Positions 1-8,102 of a stretch of DNA of 48,986 nucleotides are shown here, piece after piece. The notes beneath the pieces are model-generated. The model worked only from the letters and a program-made list of their open reading frames with translations. It did not search any database and was not told the origin of the DNA. A program made the position numbers and the translations under genes. Origin of the DNA: CAITSH01 sp945892985 (GTDB lineage Bacteria > Pseudomonadota > Gammaproteobacteria > Burkholderiales > SG8-39); contig CAMDDU010000032.1 in assembly GCA_945892985.1 (NCBI GenBank), positions 1-48,986 of the forward strand. The letters run 5' to 3'. Numbering within the stretch: the first letter of the stretch is position 1; each line of letters begins with the position of its first letter.

Positions 1-47
1 AGCTCGATGTGATAGCGTTGCTCAAAGGTGAGATGCTTGTAGCGCAT
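1..47 (-). mobile_element. IS30-family transposase, N-terminal fragment cut by the window edge
   Basis: Reading the minus strand from an ATG at 47 gives MRYKHLTFEQRYHIE, which matches the usual beginning of IS30-family transposases (a short run ending in LTxxERYxIE before the helix-turn-helix). The rest of the element lies outside the window. A 12-bp perfect inverted repeat (AAGGTGAGATGC at 25-36, its complement at 93-104) brackets the start codon, so the left end of the element probably lies a little beyond position 104. Whether the full transposase is intact cannot be seen. Confidence 0.6.
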
Positions 48-269
48 GGGATGCTCCTATCCGTCTTCGCAAACAGAAAGGTACACCCTGGGGCATCTCA
101 CCTTCCTCTAAAGCCCGGATGTTGCACTTCGAGGTTTAATTCGCAGATACGCGATCGCGGACTAGGCCTTCGCGGATGCCGGTTTTTCCGCGCAGCGGCG
201 GGGGCAATCGGCCGGTGCTATGCTCTCGCCTGCCGCTTGTCCTGCAATTACTTTATCTCTGATCGTCTC

Positions 270-719
270 ATGCCCACTGACACAAAATTTGAATGGACCG
301 ACGCTTATCTGCTCGGTTACCAGCCCATGGATGACACGCATCGCGAATTTGTCGAGATTGTCGATGCCATGCTCAAGGCCGAGGACGCCGGGTTCGCCGC
401 CTGCCTTGATGCTTTTGCCGCGCACGCCGAGACGCATTTCGAGCAGGAGCGGGTGTGGATGGAAAAGACCGATTTCCCGGCCAAGGACTGCCATATCGAT
501 GAGCATGCCGCGGTGATGAAATCGGTGTACGCAGTGATCAAGCTTGTTGCCGAGGGCGATGTTCCCGAAGGCCGCCGCCTTGCCGCCGAATTACAGCGCT
601 GGTTCCCCGGTCACGCCGATTACCTCGATGCCTCGCTGGCGCAGTGGATGGTCAAAAAAAGCCTGGGCGGCGCGCCCATCGTGCTCAAGCGCAACGTGGT
701 GGTGCGCGACGACGCTTAA
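270..719 (+). CDS. Bacteriohemerythrin (oxygen-binding di-iron protein)
   Basis: This 149-residue single-domain protein carries the hemerythrin metal-ligand pattern: His24, His56 with Glu60, His75 with His79, and His115 with Asp120. Spacing and length match bacterial single-domain hemerythrins, which bind O2 reversibly at a di-iron site in the cytoplasm and serve oxygen storage, delivery or sensing. The open frame runs further upstream, but the sequence before Met90 of that frame has no family resemblance, so the ATG at 270 (reading MPTDTKFEWTDAY) is taken as the start. It stands alone between an insertion-sequence end and a palindromic repeat, and no partner gene is visible. The family call is secure; the physiological role is not. 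Confidence 0.9.
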   Translation: MPTDTKFEWTDAYLLGYQPMDDTHREFVEIVDAMLKAEDAGFAACLDAFAAHAETHFEQERVWMEKTDFPAKDCHIDEHAAVMKSVYAVIKLVAEGDVPEGRRLAAELQRWFPGHADYLDASLAQWMVKKSLGGAPIVLKRNVVVRDDA

Positions 720-736
720 GAATAAAAAGCAACAGC

Positions 737-827
737 TGTCATTGCGAGGAGCTAAGCGACGAAGCAATCTTGTCGAATTGTGACCTTACAATCGCCACAA
801 GATTGCTTCGCTGCGCTCGCAATGACA
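737..827. repeat. Long palindromic intergenic repeat (GTCATTGCGAG type)
   Basis: The left arm TGTCATTGCGAGGAGC continues through GACGAAGCAATCTT. The right arm AAGATTGCTTCG continues through GCGCTCGCAATGACA. Together they form an imperfect hairpin of about 30 bp per arm, with a central spacer of about 30 bp. It begins 17 bp after the hemerythrin stop codon. This resembles widespread non-coding palindromes that start with GTCATTGCGAG and are found dispersed in many bacterial genomes. It may also terminate hemerythrin transcription. Confidence 0.75.
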
Positions 828-1413
828 CAGACAGCGGCCCGCTTACGCCGCCGCGCTTGAGCTGCAAATGTCGCCGCGTCGTTCTGTTTGGAGCACGCTT
901 GCAAGATGGTCCGTACTTTCGCCAGCCGCCTCGGCAGGCTATGCGCGAACGAGGCCTTTCGCTGAAGCGGCGGCGCTTGTTCCCCAGGCGCGAAACCGGC
1001 ACGCGGCAGGTGCAGGTGTTGCGTCAGACCAGGCAAGCGTTCATGCGGAACCCGTAGTGCAGCCATCCGACGCACGCCGATGCACCCTGACGCGCTAGGC
1101 CGCTTTCGTGTTGTATGGCGTGTGACGGTGCGCCTTCCGCGTACCCGTCATTTTTTCTGTCATTTGAGGGCGCGGCAGTTCAAAATCGGGGGTGGCTAAA
1201 CATAACAGGCGCCGGGCTCATCGCCGACGGGCTAAGCCGAAGCCGTAGCCCTAGCCCTAGTGCGGCGCCAGCGATGCTGCCCTATGCGGGTAGTGCGTTC
1301 AGGGTGACGAGCAGCTTGAGATCGGGTCGCGACAGCCATCATGTCGTGTAAAGAACGCCGCTGCGGACAGGCGCTTTTGTGTGGTTGGGAGTGGCGACAA
1401 ACCGGAGTTCATA
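828..1413. other. Gene-poor intergenic stretch of about 590 bp
   Basis: Several short open frames cross this stretch on both strands, but none has a family-like sequence, a convincing ribosome-binding site or support from neighbours. At 1234-1260 there is a short run of six-base units (AGCCGA, AGCCGT, AGCCCT, AGCCCT). I see no RNA gene or pseudogene I can name. It precedes the MFS gene and may hold its promoter. Confidence 0.4.
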
Positions 1414-2895
1414 GTGAAAAAAAACAATGCGGCACAAGAGGATGCCGCAGCGGGTGCCGGGGGACGGACCCGCTCGGTCCGTTGGGTGCTCGCCGCCTTG
1501 TCGTTATCAATGTTGCTGTCCTCGCTTGGCACCAGCATAGCCAATGTGGGCTTGCCGACGCTGGCGCAGGCGTTCAACGCCTCCTTCCAGCAAGTGCAGT
1601 GGATCGTACTGGCGTATCTGCTCGCCATCACCACGCTGATCGTCAGTGTCGGACGACTCGGCGATTTAACCGGCCGGCGGCGGCTGTTGCTGGCGGGAAT
1701 TTTTCTGTTCACCGCGGCCTCGGTCCTGTGCGGTGTTGCGCCCACGCTGTGGCTGCTGATTGCCGCCCGGGCGGCGCAGGGTGTCGGCGCGGCGATCATG
1801 ATGGCCCTCACCATGGCCTTTGTCGGCGAGACGGTGTCAAAGGGAAAGACTGGCAGCGCCATGGGCTTGCTCGGCACGATGTCCGCCATTGGCACCGCGC
1901 TCGGTCCCTCGCTTGGCGGCCTTCTGATCAGCGCAATCAATTGGCGGGCAATCTTTCTGCTCAACCTGCCGCTGGGCATCCTGACGTTTTTTCTTGCGTA
2001 TCGCCACTTGCCGTCTGATCGTCGTGGACCGATGACCGGCCGGGCCGGCTTTGACCATGTTGGCACGCTGGTGCTTGCCCTGACGCTGGCCGCTTATGCG
2101 CTCGCCGTGACGCTTTACGAGAGCGACGGTCGCGGCAGTTTCGGTGCGCTCAACATGGCCCTGCTACTGACCGCCGCCTTGGGCCTCGGCCTCTTCATTT
2201 TTGTCGAGTCGAGAGTGACATCACCGTTGATTCGCTTGGCGCTGTTCCGCGATACTGTGCTTGCCGCGAGCCTCGCCACGAGTGCGCTGGTCTCGACGGT
2301 GATCATGGTAAGCATGGTGGTCGGTCCGTTCTATCTCTCACGCGCGCTCGCGCTCGAGGCGGTGCTTGTCGGATTGGTCTTGTCCGTCGGGCCCCTTGTT
2401 GTTGCGCTGACCGCAGTGCCTGCCGGGCGCATTGCTGACCGCTTTGGTGCACAGCGCATGAGCGCCGTCGGGCTGATCGGCATGGCGGCCGGCTGCTTGC
2501 TGCTTTTCATGTTGCCGGCGAGGCATGGCATCCCCGGCTACCTCGGCCCCATCGTCTTTGTCACCGCCGGCTATGCGCTGTTCCAGACGGCCAATAACAC
2601 CGCGGTCATGGCAGATATCAGCCCCGAACAGCGGGGCGTCATGTCCGGCATGCTCAACCTGTCGCGCAATCTGGGGCTGATCACCGGTGCATCGGTGATG
2701 GGCGCCGTATTCGCATTCGCGGCGGCGACGACCGACATCACAACGGCGCGTCCGGAGGCCGTAGCCCGTGGCATGCGCATCACCTTCGCCGTCGCGGCGG
2801 CCCTGATCCTTGTTGCGCTGGCCATCGTGGCCGCAGCCTACCGCCGCACAAGGCGCGACCGCGGGCAGTCTCCTATGGCGATGGAGCCGCGCTGA
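1414..2895 (+). CDS. MFS drug exporter, DHA2 (EmrB/QacA-like) family
   Basis: About 493 residues with roughly 14 hydrophobic segments, as in the 14-helix DHA2 branch of the major facilitator superfamily. These proton-coupled inner-membrane exporters expel drugs or other toxic compounds. Visible signatures are the loop motif GRLGDLTGRRR after helix 2, the antiporter motif C region (GTALGPSLGG) in helix 5, and NLPLG at the start of helix 6. A GTG at 1381 would add 11 residues, but the GTG at 1414 has a GGAG seven bases upstream and is preferred. No adjacent regulator or membrane-fusion partner is present, so it probably works alone or with distant partners. Substrate unknown. Confidence 0.88.
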   Translation: MKKNNAAQEDAAAGAGGRTRSVRWVLAALSLSMLLSSLGTSIANVGLPTLAQAFNASFQQVQWIVLAYLLAITTLIVSVGRLGDLTGRRRLLLAGIFLFTAASVLCGVAPTLWLLIAARAAQGVGAAIMMALTMAFVGETVSKGKTGSAMGLLGTMSAIGTALGPSLGGLLISAINWRAIFLLNLPLGILTFFLAYRHLPSDRRGPMTGRAGFDHVGTLVLALTLAAYALAVTLYESDGRGSFGALNMALLLTAALGLGLFIFVESRVTSPLIRLALFRDTVLAASLATSALVSTVIMVSMVVGPFYLSRALALEAVLVGLVLSVGPLVVALTAVPAGRIADRFGAQRMSAVGLIGMAAGCLLLFMLPARHGIPGYLGPIVFVTAGYALFQTANNTAVMADISPEQRGVMSGMLNLSRNLGLITGASVMGAVFAFAAATTDITTARPEAVARGMRITFAVAAALILVALAIVAAAYRRTRRDRGQSPMAMEPR

Positions 2896-3212
2896 AGGCT
2901 TGCGAAACGTGGCGAGGCGGAGAAATCGCTCATTGGCCACCGTTTGAACTGAAAGTGCCCGGGCATGAGATGGCTGGAAAGCCTTGCCAGACGGGCATTT
3001 CCGCAGATTGGTAGGGGAAGAAGCTGTTCGCCCGGGTATCTTCGCAATGAGCAATAGGCGTAAATACCCGCAACCTAGCGCGAGACGCCGGCGTGCGTGG
3101 TGCACCGTGAGCGTGCGGGCGTTGTCGCGGGCGACGATAGGCGCTAAGGTAGAGCCTTATGCAGTGCTGATCAAACTCATCCCAATCGATTCAATTTTGT
3201 AAAAGGTAACCT
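2896..3212. other. Intergenic region with one copy of a dispersed hairpin repeat
   Basis: No credible gene is visible in these 317 bp. From about 2970 to 3008 it holds GATGGCTGGAAAGCC followed by a degenerate right arm. This is a weaker copy of a hairpin repeat that also occurs near 8057, 32446 and 38300. The last part leads into the Bug receptor gene, with AAAAGG a few bases before its ATG. Confidence 0.5.
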
Positions 3213-4190
3213 ATGCGCGCGCCCGCCCTTGTTTCTTTACTGCTGCTCCTGCTCAGCCCGATATTGCCGGCCTCGGCCCAGGACTTTCCCTCGCGTCCGG
3301 TCAAGCTGATCGTCACCTACACCCCGGGCGGTGGCGCCGATACCACGGCGCGGGTTTTCGCCGAGCGGCTCTCCGAGTTGTGGAAGCAGCAGGTCGTGGT
3401 CGAAAACCGCCCCGGCGCCGGCGGCTCCATCGGTGCGGAAATGGTGTTTCGCGCGCCGGCCGATGGTTACACGCTGCTGTTGGCGACTAACACGCATATC
3501 ATCAATGACGTGGTGTATAACAAGCTACCCTTCGCCTTCACGCGCGACTTCACCAACCTTGCTGTGGTCACCTCAGGGGCGATGGTGATTGCCGTGAACA
3601 CCAGCAAGCTCGCGGTCAAGGATATGAAGGAATTCACCGCGTTGCTCAAAAGCGCGCCGGACAAGTTTTCCTATGCCAGTTGCAACGTCGCCAGTCCGCA
3701 CCATTTTGGTATGGAAATGTACAAGTCGGTGATGGGCATTTCGGCGCTGCACATCCCGCACAAGGGCTGCGCGCCGGCGGTTGCCGACGCCGTCGCAGGG
3801 CACATCGAGATCGTCGTCGCCACGCTGCCCCCGGCGGTGCCTTTTTTCAAGCAGGGAAGGCTGCGTCCGATTGCGCTCCTGAGTGCGGAGCGTTCAGCGG
3901 CGGCGCCCGATATTCCGACCATTCGTGAATCGGGCATTCCGGAGCTCAAGGATTTTTCGCTCGAGAGCTATTACGGCTTCATGGCGCCGCAGGGTATTCC
4001 CCCGGCCATCGCGGCAAAGATCGAGGCGGACATCCTCAAGGTCGCGGCCTTGCCCGAGTTGCGCAAGAAGCTCGAGAGCGCCGGCATGGACATGCTGGTG
4101 CTAAACGGCGCGGCGATGACCCGGCTTATCCGTTCCGATCTGGACAAATACGCCAAGGCGGCCAAGGCCGCGAACATCAAGGCCGAGTAA
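3213..4190 (+). CDS. Bug-family tripartite tricarboxylate transporter receptor (periplasmic)
   Basis: A 325-residue secreted protein with a hydrophobic signal peptide ending near SAQ (about residues 1-22). The mature start DFPSRPVKLIVTYTPGGGADT and the segment VVVENRPGAGG are hallmarks of Bug (Bordetella uptake gene) receptors. Family members bind organic anions or other small solutes in the periplasm and feed TctA/TctB-type permeases. No permease gene is nearby, so it is an orphan receptor. It converges on the deacetylase-hydrolase operon at 4314-6493. The ligand cannot be told from sequence. Start chosen for the signal peptide and the AAAAGG in front of it. Confidence 0.9.
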   Translation: MRAPALVSLLLLLLSPILPASAQDFPSRPVKLIVTYTPGGGADTTARVFAERLSELWKQQVVVENRPGAGGSIGAEMVFRAPADGYTLLLATNTHIINDVVYNKLPFAFTRDFTNLAVVTSGAMVIAVNTSKLAVKDMKEFTALLKSAPDKFSYASCNVASPHHFGMEMYKSVMGISALHIPHKGCAPAVADAVAGHIEIVVATLPPAVPFFKQGRLRPIALLSAERSAAAPDIPTIRESGIPELKDFSLESYYGFMAPQGIPPAIAAKIEADILKVAALPELRKKLESAGMDMLVLNGAAMTRLIRSDLDKYAKAAKAANIKAE

Positions 4191-4196
4191 GCGGCG

Positions 4197-4232
4197 CACG
4201 CACGGCGCCTTTCTGCGGCGCTGGGCGTGCGT
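4197..4232. terminator. Possible hairpin between convergent genes
   Basis: ACGCACGGCGCC at 4198-4209 can pair imperfectly with GGCGC...GTGCGT ending at 4232. It lies between the stop of the Bug receptor and the end of the convergent minus-strand operon. No clear T-run follows on either strand, so a terminator role is only a guess. Confidence 0.3.
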
Positions 4233-4313
4233 AGAAGCACGGCCAACCGGGCTGGCAGGACGCGGTGCGAGGCGGATTGGCCCCGCTTGCAGTACCCGCG
4301 TGCCTTCGTTCCC

Positions 4314-5201
4314 TTATTTTCCTTGCGTGCCGAGAAAGTGGCGTGCGATTTCCTCGCCCGTCGCTTTCCATACGCCCGGATGCCGGTCGATGTATTCGAG
4401 TGCGCGCTTGAGCGCCATGATGCGGTGCGGCTGGCCGGTAATGTAAGGATGCAGGCAGATGGCCATCACCCTTCCGGATTCCGCGCCCTCACGGTAGAGC
4501 ACATCAAACTGGTCGCGGATCATGCGTTCGAACTCCCCCGGCGTGTACTTGGAACGCACAATGGCCGAGGTGTCGTTGAGCTCATACGAATATGGAATGG
4601 AGACGAGGGGCTTGCCGCCCACGTCCATCATGTAGGGTTGGTCGTCGTTGACCCAGTCGGCGACGTAGATGCAGCCCTCATCGGCCAGGTGATCAAGCGT
4701 GTTCCAGGTTTCCTGCAGGCCAGCGCCGAGCCAGCCGACCGGGCGCTTGCCGGTGGCGCGGCCGATGCGATCGAGCGAGTGGCGGATAACCCCGCGCTCT
4801 TCATTGAGGGGCACCTCGGTGAGCCGTTCGGTGTTGGCGCGGCAATGCCCCATCATTTCCCAACCGAGCTTGACGCAATCTTCGACGATTTGCGGATGGT
4901 GGTCGCACACGTCCGAGTTGAGTGCCACGGTGCTGCGAATACCGTGCGCGCTTAGCGTGTCCATCAGGCGAAACACGCCGACACGGTTGCCGTAATCGCG
5001 CTGCGCCCAGTGCCTGACCATTGGCGTCGGATCGGTGCCCTTGGGGCGTTCGTTTGATTCGCCCGGCATGGGCTTGTCCAGGGCAAAGAACTCGATGTTG
5101 GTGACCACCCACAGCGCCACGCGTGCGCCGCCTGGCAGGCTGTATTTGGGCCGGCGGTTGATCGGGCTGAAGGGGAAGGGGCCGTAGGGGCTGGGTTTCA
5201 T
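4314..5201 (-). CDS. Polysaccharide deacetylase-type hydrolase (PuuE/allantoinase-like branch)
   Basis: A 295-residue protein of the carbohydrate esterase 4 / NodB fold, in the branch with cytoplasmic allantoinase-like (PuuE) enzymes rather than secreted chitin or peptidoglycan deacetylases. There is no signal peptide. Visible features are an N-terminal block with RVALWVVTNIEFF, the fold segment STVALNSDVCDHHP, EMMGHCRANTERL, and a C-terminal histidine in AICLHPYITG. Such enzymes hydrolyse C-N bonds in amides or cyclic ureides, or N-acetyl groups. It is the last gene of a three-gene minus-strand operon and overlaps the upstream gene by four bases (ATGA), implying translational coupling. Its partners and the divergent deaminase-like gene suggest a nitrogen-compound catabolic role, which is inference. 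Confidence 0.82.
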   Translation of the reverse strand: MKPSPYGPFPFSPINRRPKYSLPGGARVALWVVTNIEFFALDKPMPGESNERPKGTDPTPMVRHWAQRDYGNRVGVFRLMDTLSAHGIRSTVALNSDVCDHHPQIVEDCVKLGWEMMGHCRANTERLTEVPLNEERGVIRHSLDRIGRATGKRPVGWLGAGLQETWNTLDHLADEGCIYVADWVNDDQPYMMDVGGKPLVSIPYSYELNDTSAIVRSKYTPGEFERMIRDQFDVLYREGAESGRVMAICLHPYITGQPHRIMALKRALEYIDRHPGVWKATGEEIARHFLGTQGK

Positions 5202-5797
5202 GCTTTGTTTGTCTCCGTTTGGACTTTTTTGGACGCGCTGCCCGCGTGTTCGTCGAGTTGTTCGAGCAGTTCGGCCAGCGACATCAGATCGGCGTATTTG
5301 TGCGCAAGGTCGAATAGCGCAATCTTGTGCAGAAAGATCGATTCGTCGCCGACGGCCTCCTCGGCCAGGGCGACCTTGTAACCATAAGACTTACTTTCGA
5401 TCACACTGGCGCGCAGCGCGCCGCTGGTCGGGGCGCCGCAGACGATCAGCGATTGTGCGTGGCCGGTGGTGAGCATGCGTTCCAGGTCGGTGGAAAAAAA
5501 TGCGCTCTCGCACGGTCTGGCGCAGACCGGTTCGTCCGGCAGCGGCGCCAGCGCCGCGACCGGGGTCGCGCCCGGAGGCACGGAGTGCAGCACCAGCAGG
5601 CCGCGCCGGCGCGCCTCGGACAGCAGTTGTGCCGCCGGTCCGGTCCAGGCGGCCGGGATTTCCAAACCGGCGCCCGGGTGCACCACCAGCAGCGCCGGGT
5701 GCTTGCCGACGCCGCGTTCGCGCACATAGGCCGAATAGATGTGCAGCTCGGCTTCGGTGACGACATCGCGCCAGCAGTAGTCTTCAAAGTCCCGCAT
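5198..5797 (-). CDS. Isochorismatase-like protein lacking the catalytic triad (probable pseudoenzyme)
   Basis: A 199-residue isochorismatase/cysteine-hydrolase fold protein. Aligned by eye with its upstream neighbour, the three catalytic positions are all changed: the Asp of the first strand is His40 (LLVVHPGAG against IVAVDLYD), the Lys four residues before the SAFF motif is Arg94, and the nucleophilic Cys is Ala127 (GAPTSGALR against GESTSGCAR). The frame is intact and the fold segments are conserved, so it is not simply decaying. It sits 3 bp downstream of the intact paralogue and overlaps the deacetylase gene by 4 bp. A likely role is a structural or regulatory partner in a hetero-oligomer with the active paralogue. 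An unrelated non-hydrolytic function is possible. Confidence 0.8.
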   Translation of the reverse strand: MRDFEDYCWRDVVTEAELHIYSAYVRERGVGKHPALLVVHPGAGLEIPAAWTGPAAQLLSEARRRGLLVLHSVPPGATPVAALAPLPDEPVCARPCESAFFSTDLERMLTTGHAQSLIVCGAPTSGALRASVIESKSYGYKVALAEEAVGDESIFLHKIALFDLAHKYADLMSLAELLEQLDEHAGSASKKVQTETNKA

Positions 5798-5800
5798 CGT

Positions 5801-6493
5801 CTAGTTCCTTTGCGCCGACAGCGCGCGTATGTGCTTGATGGCGGCGGGCTGGTCCATGACCTCGGCGTATTTCAGGTGCATGTCAAACAGGCTCGCCTTG
5901 TGCGCCAGCTCGCTGCGGTCGAACACGCAGTCGGAGATCACCGCCACCGGGTAGCCTAGCGACCAGGCTTCGACGACGCTGGAGCGCGCGCAGCCGCTGG
6001 TGCTCTCGCCGATGACAAAAATGCTGTCGGCGCCAAGCTCGTTTAAAAAGGCGGCGAGCGGTGTTCCAAAAAATGCGCTCGCCCGTTTTTTGTAGACCAC
6101 CAGTTCGCCTGCCGCTGGCGCGAGCTCGTCCTTGATCTTGTAGAGCGCCAGGTCGGGCTGGCGGCGGCGCCGGTTGGTGGGGTGGATGCCGCGCGGATCG
6201 GTTTCCAGGCGTGTGTCGTAGGTGACGTGCACGATGGGCACCGCGTTGGCACGCGCGGCGGAGTACAACGCAACTGTTGGCGGCAGTGCGCGCCAGGCAT
6301 GCTCGCCACAGGAGGCGGGGAAATCCGCCATGAGCTCGCGCACCGGACGCGGACCACCGTCGTAGACCAGGTCGTAAAGATCGACCGCGACGATGACCGG
6401 TCGTGTGCCGGTAAAGGGCCGCACCTTGCGGCGGCCGAGCAACGCGCGCGTCGGTTCATCAATCGCGCCGTCCCAGGCGGGCTTTGCATTCAT
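5801..6493 (-). CDS. Isochorismatase-family cysteine hydrolase (catalytically intact)
   Basis: A roughly 230-residue cysteine hydrolase of the isochorismatase superfamily, which includes nicotinamidase, N-carbamoylsarcosine amidase, biuret hydrolase and ureidoacrylate amidase. The Asp-Lys-Cys triad is present: Asp in IVAVDLYD, Lys in YKKRASAFF, and Cys in GESTSGCARSS. It carries an N-terminal extension (about 30 residues) before the first strand, as in the larger amidase members. ATG at 6493 is used; a GTG one codon earlier (6496) is equally possible. First gene of the operon with the pseudo-paralogue and the deacetylase-like hydrolase, divergent from the amidohydrolase at 6579. The substrate is probably an amide or carbamoyl compound. 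Confidence 0.87.
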   Translation of the reverse strand: MNAKPAWDGAIDEPTRALLGRRKVRPFTGTRPVIVAVDLYDLVYDGGPRPVRELMADFPASCGEHAWRALPPTVALYSAARANAVPIVHVTYDTRLETDPRGIHPTNRRRRQPDLALYKIKDELAPAAGELVVYKKRASAFFGTPLAAFLNELGADSIFVIGESTSGCARSSVVEAWSLGYPVAVISDCVFDRSELAHKASLFDMHLKYAEVMDQPAAIKHIRALSAQRN

Positions 6494-6578
6494 CACGGAT
6501 TGGCTCTTGAGGGCTGTAAGAGGCGTTATTATATGTCACCCTAATTGCTTGTCCGGTGCCAAAAAGGATTTCAAACCC

Positions 6579-8003
6579 ATGCGTATCATCCTGCGTAACG
6601 CCCGCTGGGTCTGCACATGTGACGACGCCACTCCGTTTCTGGAAAACGCTCATGTCTCGGTGCTCAACGGCATCATAGAGCGGGTGCAGGCCACGCCGAT
6701 CGAACTGTCCGCCCAGCACACGGTCGACCTTGCCGGCTGCCTGCTCATTCCGGGTCTGATCAATGTGCATCATCATTTTTTCCAGTCCCTGACGCGGGCA
6801 ATTCCGCGCGCGCATCGCGCCGCTTCGGAAGACTGGCTGGTCAACCTCTACCCATTGTGGGCGGAGATGAGCCCGGCAGATATCTCGGCCGCGGCACGCA
6901 ACGCCGCGGCTGAGTTGCTGCTCTCGGGGACCACCACCAGCGCCGATCACGCATTTAACCTGCGCGGGCAGGGCACCGAGCGCATTACCGCGCTGATAGG
7001 CGCGGCGCAGGCACTGGGCATACGGCTGCACCTGGTACGTGGCTGCCTGCCGGCCATCGGCGGCAAGGTCGAGGCAAGGTTGAATGCCATCATGAAAGGG
7101 CGGCTGGCCGGTTTGATCGACAGCGACGAGGGTTTGCTGGAGCAGTGTCTGGCCGACGTGCGTCGCTGGCACGACCCCAATCCCGGTTCGATGCTGCGCT
7201 TTGCGCTCGGCCCCTCCAACGTCACCTATACACGACCGGACCTCATGCGCGAGTTCGCACAATTTGCGACCGAGTCGGGCTGCGGCCTGCATGCGCACCT
7301 GCATCCGCGCCAGTCCGAGCGCGCGCTGTCCTTGCGTGAGACCGGCATGGCGCCGCTGGATTTTCTCGAGCATGCGGGCTGGCTGCGTCCGGGTACCTGG
7401 TTCGCGCACTGTACCGAACTAGAAGACGCAGAGATCGCCCGTTTCGCCGCCAGTGGCGTCGGCGTCGCGCATTGCCCGCGCACTGTGCTGCGCCTGGGTT
7501 ATCGCATGCCGCAATTGCACCGCATGCGCGGCGCCGGCGTACGCGTGGCCTTTGGTGCCGACGGCGCGGCGAGCAATGACGGCGGCACGTTTTTGTCAGA
7601 TGTGCGGCTGGGCCTGTTACTGCACCGCGCGGGCGGCGCCGATCAGATGGACACGGAGCGTGACTGGCTGACACCGCTTGACGCCATCAAGATGGCGACG
7701 CGCGAGGCCGCGCTGATGCTGGGGCGTCCGGAGTTGGGCGCGATCGTCCCCGGCATGCGCGCGGACATGGCGGCCTTCGACCTTGGCGGCCTTGATTGTG
7801 CCGGCGCGCTGGACGATCCGCTGGGCGGTTTTTTGCTCGCCGGATCCAATACCCGCGCCCGCATGACCATGGTCGAGGGGCGTATCGTGGTGCGTGAGGG
7901 GCGGCTGGTGAGCGGCGACGAAAAGCAGATTGCCGCCGAGACCAACGCCCGCAGCCGCGATCTGCTGCAACGCGCGCGCGCCGCCTATCCGGAATTAGCC
8001 TGA
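6579..8003 (+). CDS. Amidohydrolase, 8-oxoguanine deaminase / TrzA-AtzA-like
   Basis: A 474-residue member of the amidohydrolase superfamily in the cytosine deaminase/chlorohydrolase branch. The metal site is visible as HxH (His64 and His66 in NVHHHFFQS), a His in LHAHLHP, a His in FAHCTELED, and the Asp in FGADGAASNDG. The HHHFFQSLTR signature and ASNDG resemble 8-oxoguanine deaminases, which also start MRIxLRNA. The open frame continues upstream to 6393, but that part overlaps the divergent hydrolase; the ATG at 6579 fits the family start and has AAAAAGG upstream. Probably removes an amino group from a purine or triazine-like ring. It shares an 85-bp divergent promoter region with the cysteine hydrolase operon. 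Confidence 0.87.
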   Translation: MRIILRNARWVCTCDDATPFLENAHVSVLNGIIERVQATPIELSAQHTVDLAGCLLIPGLINVHHHFFQSLTRAIPRAHRAASEDWLVNLYPLWAEMSPADISAAARNAAAELLLSGTTTSADHAFNLRGQGTERITALIGAAQALGIRLHLVRGCLPAIGGKVEARLNAIMKGRLAGLIDSDEGLLEQCLADVRRWHDPNPGSMLRFALGPSNVTYTRPDLMREFAQFATESGCGLHAHLHPRQSERALSLRETGMAPLDFLEHAGWLRPGTWFAHCTELEDAEIARFAASGVGVAHCPRTVLRLGYRMPQLHRMRGAGVRVAFGADGAASNDGGTFLSDVRLGLLLHRAGGADQMDTERDWLTPLDAIKMATREAALMLGRPELGAIVPGMRADMAAFDLGGLDCAGALDDPLGGFLLAGSNTRARMTMVEGRIVVREGRLVSGDEKQIAAETNARSRDLLQRARAAYPELA

Positions 8004-8056
8004 GCGTTTATCGGGCCGCACTGGCTCGCGCTGGCTCGCATTGGCCGGCATGAATA

Positions 8057-8091
8057 GCTGGAAAAGCCCGTCTGGTGCGGCTTTCCAGTCG
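8057..8091. repeat. Dispersed hairpin repeat, GGCTGGAAAGCC family
   Basis: GCTGGAAAAGCC at 8057-8068 pairs with GGCTTTCCAGTC at 8079-8090 around a 10-base loop. It lies between the convergent ends of the amidohydrolase and the GrdB-like gene. Related copies are near 2970, 32446 and 38300, always between genes. Confidence 0.65.
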
Positions 8092-8102
8092 GTGCGTTGT
8101 TT

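Noticed and set aside
868..1098. 76-codon plus-strand frame in the gene-poor region after hemerythrin
   Set aside because: No ribosome-binding site, no family resemblance and composition typical of random GC-rich sequence.
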